Positions 61,290 to 64,000 of a DNA stretch of 64,000 bases are shown one piece after another. The stretch is taken from assembly GCF_019320115.1 (NCBI RefSeq), contig NC_089584.1, forward strand, positions 73,749,533-73,813,532. Reading direction: 5' to 3'. Position numbers and translations under genes: made by a program. The stretch comes from Miscanthus floridulus. Taxonomy: Eukaryota > Streptophyta > Magnoliopsida > Poales > Poaceae. Every line of letters begins with the position of its first letter. Position 1 is the first letter of the stretch. A model generated the notes under the pieces. That model did not search any database. It was not told the DNA's origin and saw nothing but the letters and a program-made list of their open reading frames with translations.

Positions 61290-62527
61290 TGTTGGGTTCA
61301 TAAACCTGGGGTCCCTCGGGGATTGGCTTCCACACCAAGGCTCGGCCCAGAAGGACGGCCTTTTCTTCTTTTGGACCGGCCCAAGAGTCTGAACTCAATA
61401 GACCAGAGCACTCGCTTCAAGCCCTGACCGCCTTCGGCCCATCTTTCAGATCGGAGCACTCGCTTCAGGCCTTGGCCGCCTTCGGCCCATCTTTCCAACC
61501 AGAGCACCTCAGGCTCATGCCAACTCCGAATGGCCTCTCTGATCAGAGCGCTAGCTTTAGGCCTCGATCGCCTTCACACGGCCTCCGCTCGAAAAGCTTG
61601 ACCCAAGGACCGCCTCCGACTTCAACCCTATGTCTCCAACCGAGGTTCATGGAAAACCCTGCTCATCGCTATTCTCTGATTGGCGCGCCAGAACCAACTG
61701 GGGACCATCCGACCGGGGATGCCCGCTCGGAAAGAACTAGAAGGCATGTGGAGAAAGGCAAGGCATGGCTCACAAGTCAACACCACTGTACCAGGGACCA
61801 TACCCTGCACAAAATAGTGCTCTACAGCCACCCTGACACAAAGTATTGTAGGGGGCGCTAGAAACTCCCATATGGTAAGCCCCCCGCATGTCTCTAGACA
61901 TCAATCGTAGTATGGACTCGATGATTTGCCATACCGAGTGAACATAGCATGGCTCCTCACATGCCGCTAGGCATCTAGAAGTATTTGTAGGTACCCGCGT
62001 CCATCCTTCCCGAAGAAGATAGCTTGACCCCCCGTGCACATCTGACATCCTATAGCGACATCGATAGTATTGGAGGGCGTCAACCATTATCTAGATTACA
62101 TCACTGTAGGCAGCAAGGCTTAGAAATATCTGTACTCTCTCCCTCTCACTTGTAAAGCCATCCCCTTCATCTATAAAAGGGGATGCGCTCCCTCCAACGA
62201 GGGGAGATCGACTTCTTCAAGCTTAGACTCACTAGATCGACATCAACACTCCCAACCGTAGGACCACCCAGTTCCGACCGTGACCCTTCCGGTCGGAGCC
62301 AACTGAACCTCTTGTATCCCCCCTTCTTTCTCCTTCTCGTTTGTACCCCCACTACAGACTTTGAGCACCTGGGCTCAGGAATAAAGTCACCGACCGACCC
62401 CCACTAGACATATGGCACATTGCCTGAACCAGTATAAATCCCGTGTCATTGAGTGCTAGGCCACCTCCGATCATAACGTACAACAAAACTACAAATATTT
62501 ACTAGTTGGTCACTTTCTGCACCGACA
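61290..62527 (+). repeat. 3' LTR of the Tat-type element
   Basis: Pairs with 51394-52629. Starts TGTTGGGTTCATAAACC and ends GCACCGACA, followed by the AGTTA target copy. Confidence 0.92.
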
Positions 62528-62532
62528 AGTTA
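62528..62532. other. Tat-type target-site duplication, right copy
   Basis: AGTTA, equal to 51389-51393. Both flanks are Gag coding sequence of the same minus-strand element. Confidence 0.92.
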
Positions 62533-63999
62533 GCTCATCACAATGTTTGCACATGGTTTCTATTTTAGCAAGCAAACTTTTATAAGCATCTTGTGAGCTA
62601 GCTAACTTTTCTTTTAATTTTTCATTTTTCTTTACTAGTTGCTCATCATTGATTGTGCATGCATTTGTTGTTACACTAGCCTCAAGTTGCTCAATTTTAG
62701 TAGATAGTTGAACATTAAGATTAGCAAAATTCTCATATTGTTCAAGCAAAGTTTTGTATGCTTCTTGTGAACTATCTAGCTTTTCTTTTATTTTTCTGAG
62801 CTTCTTTTGTTGACTAGTGCAAACTTTAGCATAATTAAGGTTTTGTTGCACAATTTCTTCATAAGAAGGCATTTCATCATCACTATCACTCTCACTAGAG
62901 GATGAGCTTTCATTACCTCGTGCCATAAGGCACACACGAGAAGAGCTTGATGATGAATGCTTGTGCCCTTGCCTCTTGTGATGGTCTTTTTCTTCACTTG
63001 AAGAATCATCCCATGTCCTTATTGATGTGAGGGCTTGTTTCTTGCATGCCTTCTTTGTCTTGGATGTGGGCTTATTTGAACAAACCTCCACAAAGTGCTC
63101 TATCTCGCCGCATCCATAGCATCCTCTCTTTCTTTGCTCATTTCTTTGATTGGTGAAAATGAGATCTTGAATTTGGATGGGCACACCCTTGATGTTGAGC
63201 TTTTGGATCATCTTCTCCAACTTGTTGATTAGTTTGATTGATTTTTCATCAAGGTCGGAGATAGAGGAGGAAGATTGATCATCACTTGAATCCTCTTCTT
63301 CATCATCATCATCCTCATCTTCACTTGAGGAGCTTGAGCTTGAGCTTGTCTCAACTTGCTTGCCCTTCATCTTCTTTTTCTTGCCACATGCAAGAGCTTT
63401 GCCTTTGCTTGATGAAGAGACTTATTCTTGACCCATCTTGCATGACATTTCAAATGCCACTATCTTGCCAATGACTATGGCCGAGGTCATGGTACTCAAG
63501 TCCTTCATATTGTGAAGGATGGTGATGATGCTTGCATATTTCTTTTGTGGTAGCATGAAGATGATCTTCCTCATGATGTCTGCATCATCTAGCTTTGTTA
63601 ATCCTATAGAATGGAGCTCATTGATAATTAGATTCAAATGAGAATACATATCACGAACAAGCTCATCATCTTTCATTTTGAAGGAATCATAATTTTGTTT
63701 GGCTAGACAATGTTTTTGCTCATGGACATTACTTGTGCCGTCATGGAGCTCTTGAAGTTTTAACCAAATTTCATGTGTCATATTTAAAGTGAATACTTTG
63801 TTAAACACATCCATGCTAAAATATTCAAACAAGCAATTTTTTGCTCTAGTATTGAAATGAATTTCTTTTTTATCACTCTTCATGTGTTTATCGGGATTCT
63901 TAATGGGTTTCATCCCGTCACGAGTGACTCTCCAAACTCCCAAGTCAACCGCCTCAAGGTAGCAAGCCATTCTAGCTCTATAGTATGGGAAGTTAGTGC
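62533..63999 (-). pseudogene. SIRE-type Gag, N-terminal and central part
   Basis: The minus-strand frame starts in or beyond the window end. The first part (about 63970-63425) is a UBN2-type copia Gag domain (VFTLNMTHEIWLKLQELHDG, DELVRDMYSHLNLIINELHS, IMRKIIFMLPQKK). A TAA at 63424-63422, where Gln (CAA) is expected, is the only stop seen. Then follow a Lys-rich piece, an acidic Ser/Glu/Asp tract, KLINKLEKMIQKLN, an intact zinc knuckle (CYGCGEIEHFVEVC), a second Ser/acidic tract and coiled-coil-like heptads. It is cut at 62533 by the Tat-type element and goes on at 51393. Gag would form the cytoplasmic particle and bind RNA. Confidence 0.85.
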
Positions 64000-64000
64000 C

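Larger units (their letters stand above)
51394..62527 (+). mobile_element. Complete Tat-type Ty3/gypsy retrotransposon
   Basis: An 11.1-kb element with ~1.24-kb LTRs (51394-52629 and 61290-62527) and a perfect 5-bp target duplication AGTTA (51389-51393 and 62528-62532). Gag, protease, RT, RNase H, a second RNase H-like domain and integrase follow in gypsy order, then a 2.3-kb 3' non-coding region. The extra RNase H before integrase and the long 3' region point to the Tat lineage. A sampled LTR stretch differs by a few percent, mostly transitions. It inserted into the gag of the minus-strand SIRE-type element and is defective through many nonsense codons. Confidence 0.93.
48127..64000 (-). mobile_element. 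SIRE-type copia relative with Gag only (non-autonomous), continues past window end
   Basis: In element orientation the visible order is Gag (64000 to 50770, interrupted by a gypsy insertion), a ~1.2-kb spacer, a purine tract and the 3' LTR (49482-48127). No protease, integrase, RT or RNase H lies between the Gag end and the LTR. This matches a Gag-only terminal-repeat retroelement that borrows Pol from SIRE relatives such as the one at 23467-32013. The 5' LTR is beyond the window. It inserted into an L1-type LINE. Confidence 0.8.

Overview
This window looks like nuclear DNA of a grass (Poaceae, plausibly an Andropogoneae-type genome). I found no intact host gene. Nearly all of it is transposable elements of plant lineages, several nested inside one another: Ty1/copia SIRE-type, Ty3/gypsy Tat-type and CRM-like, long-LTR 'LARD'-type retroelements, hAT, CACTA-like, a Mutator-type MITE and an L1-type LINE. 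The lineage names come from recognised domain motifs, not from database searches.

Layout. (1) 1-23466: two nested minus-strand LARD-type elements. LARD-A (199-14699) has ~4.96-kb LTRs and a 4.6-kb interior, and sits with a perfect 5-bp target duplication (AAACC) inside the 3' LTR of LARD-B. LARD-B (LTR pieces 1-198 and 14700-15555, interior 15556-18954, second LTR 18955-23466) carries a decayed reading frame of unknown function. Both keep an initiator-Met-tRNA primer site and a polypurine tract in the minus orientation. (2) 23467-32013: the 3' part of a plus-strand SIRE-type copia element, cut on the left by LARD-B and broken internally by a truncated CRM-like gypsy fragment (25965 to about 27715). 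(3) 32014-41574: low-copy flank with a possible exon, a probable LINE 3' end, a 6.6-kb CACTA-like element (32709-39345) with ~1.05-kb tandem palindromic repeats and splice-site-bounded segments, and a MULE-type MITE (39765-40204). (4) 41575-45404: a complete hAT element with an 8-bp duplication and a transposase frame that has six nonsense codons and no frameshift. (5) 45405-48126: low-copy DNA with a C-terminal aminotransferase pseudo-exon and an L1-type reverse-transcriptase fragment. (6) 48127-64000: a minus-strand SIRE-type element whose visible coding part is Gag only, split inside gag by a complete 11.1-kb Tat-type gypsy element (51394-62527, TSD AGTTA) with one long pol frame carrying 18 nonsense codons.

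How the parts relate. The insertion order can be read directly: plus-strand SIRE, then LARD-B into its gag, then LARD-A into LARD-B; and LINE, then minus-strand SIRE, then the gypsy element into its gag. Most broken frames in hAT, gypsy, copia and LARD-B are interrupted mainly by codons that look like C-to-T or G-to-A products (TAG or TAA at Gln or Trp positions, TGA at Arg or Trp positions). This suggests decay by deamination of methylated cytosine.

I saw no CRISPR array, defence island, rRNA or tRNA gene. The least explained pieces are the LARD-B frame of unknown function, the Gag-only SIRE relative and the intron-like unit inside the CACTA-like element.
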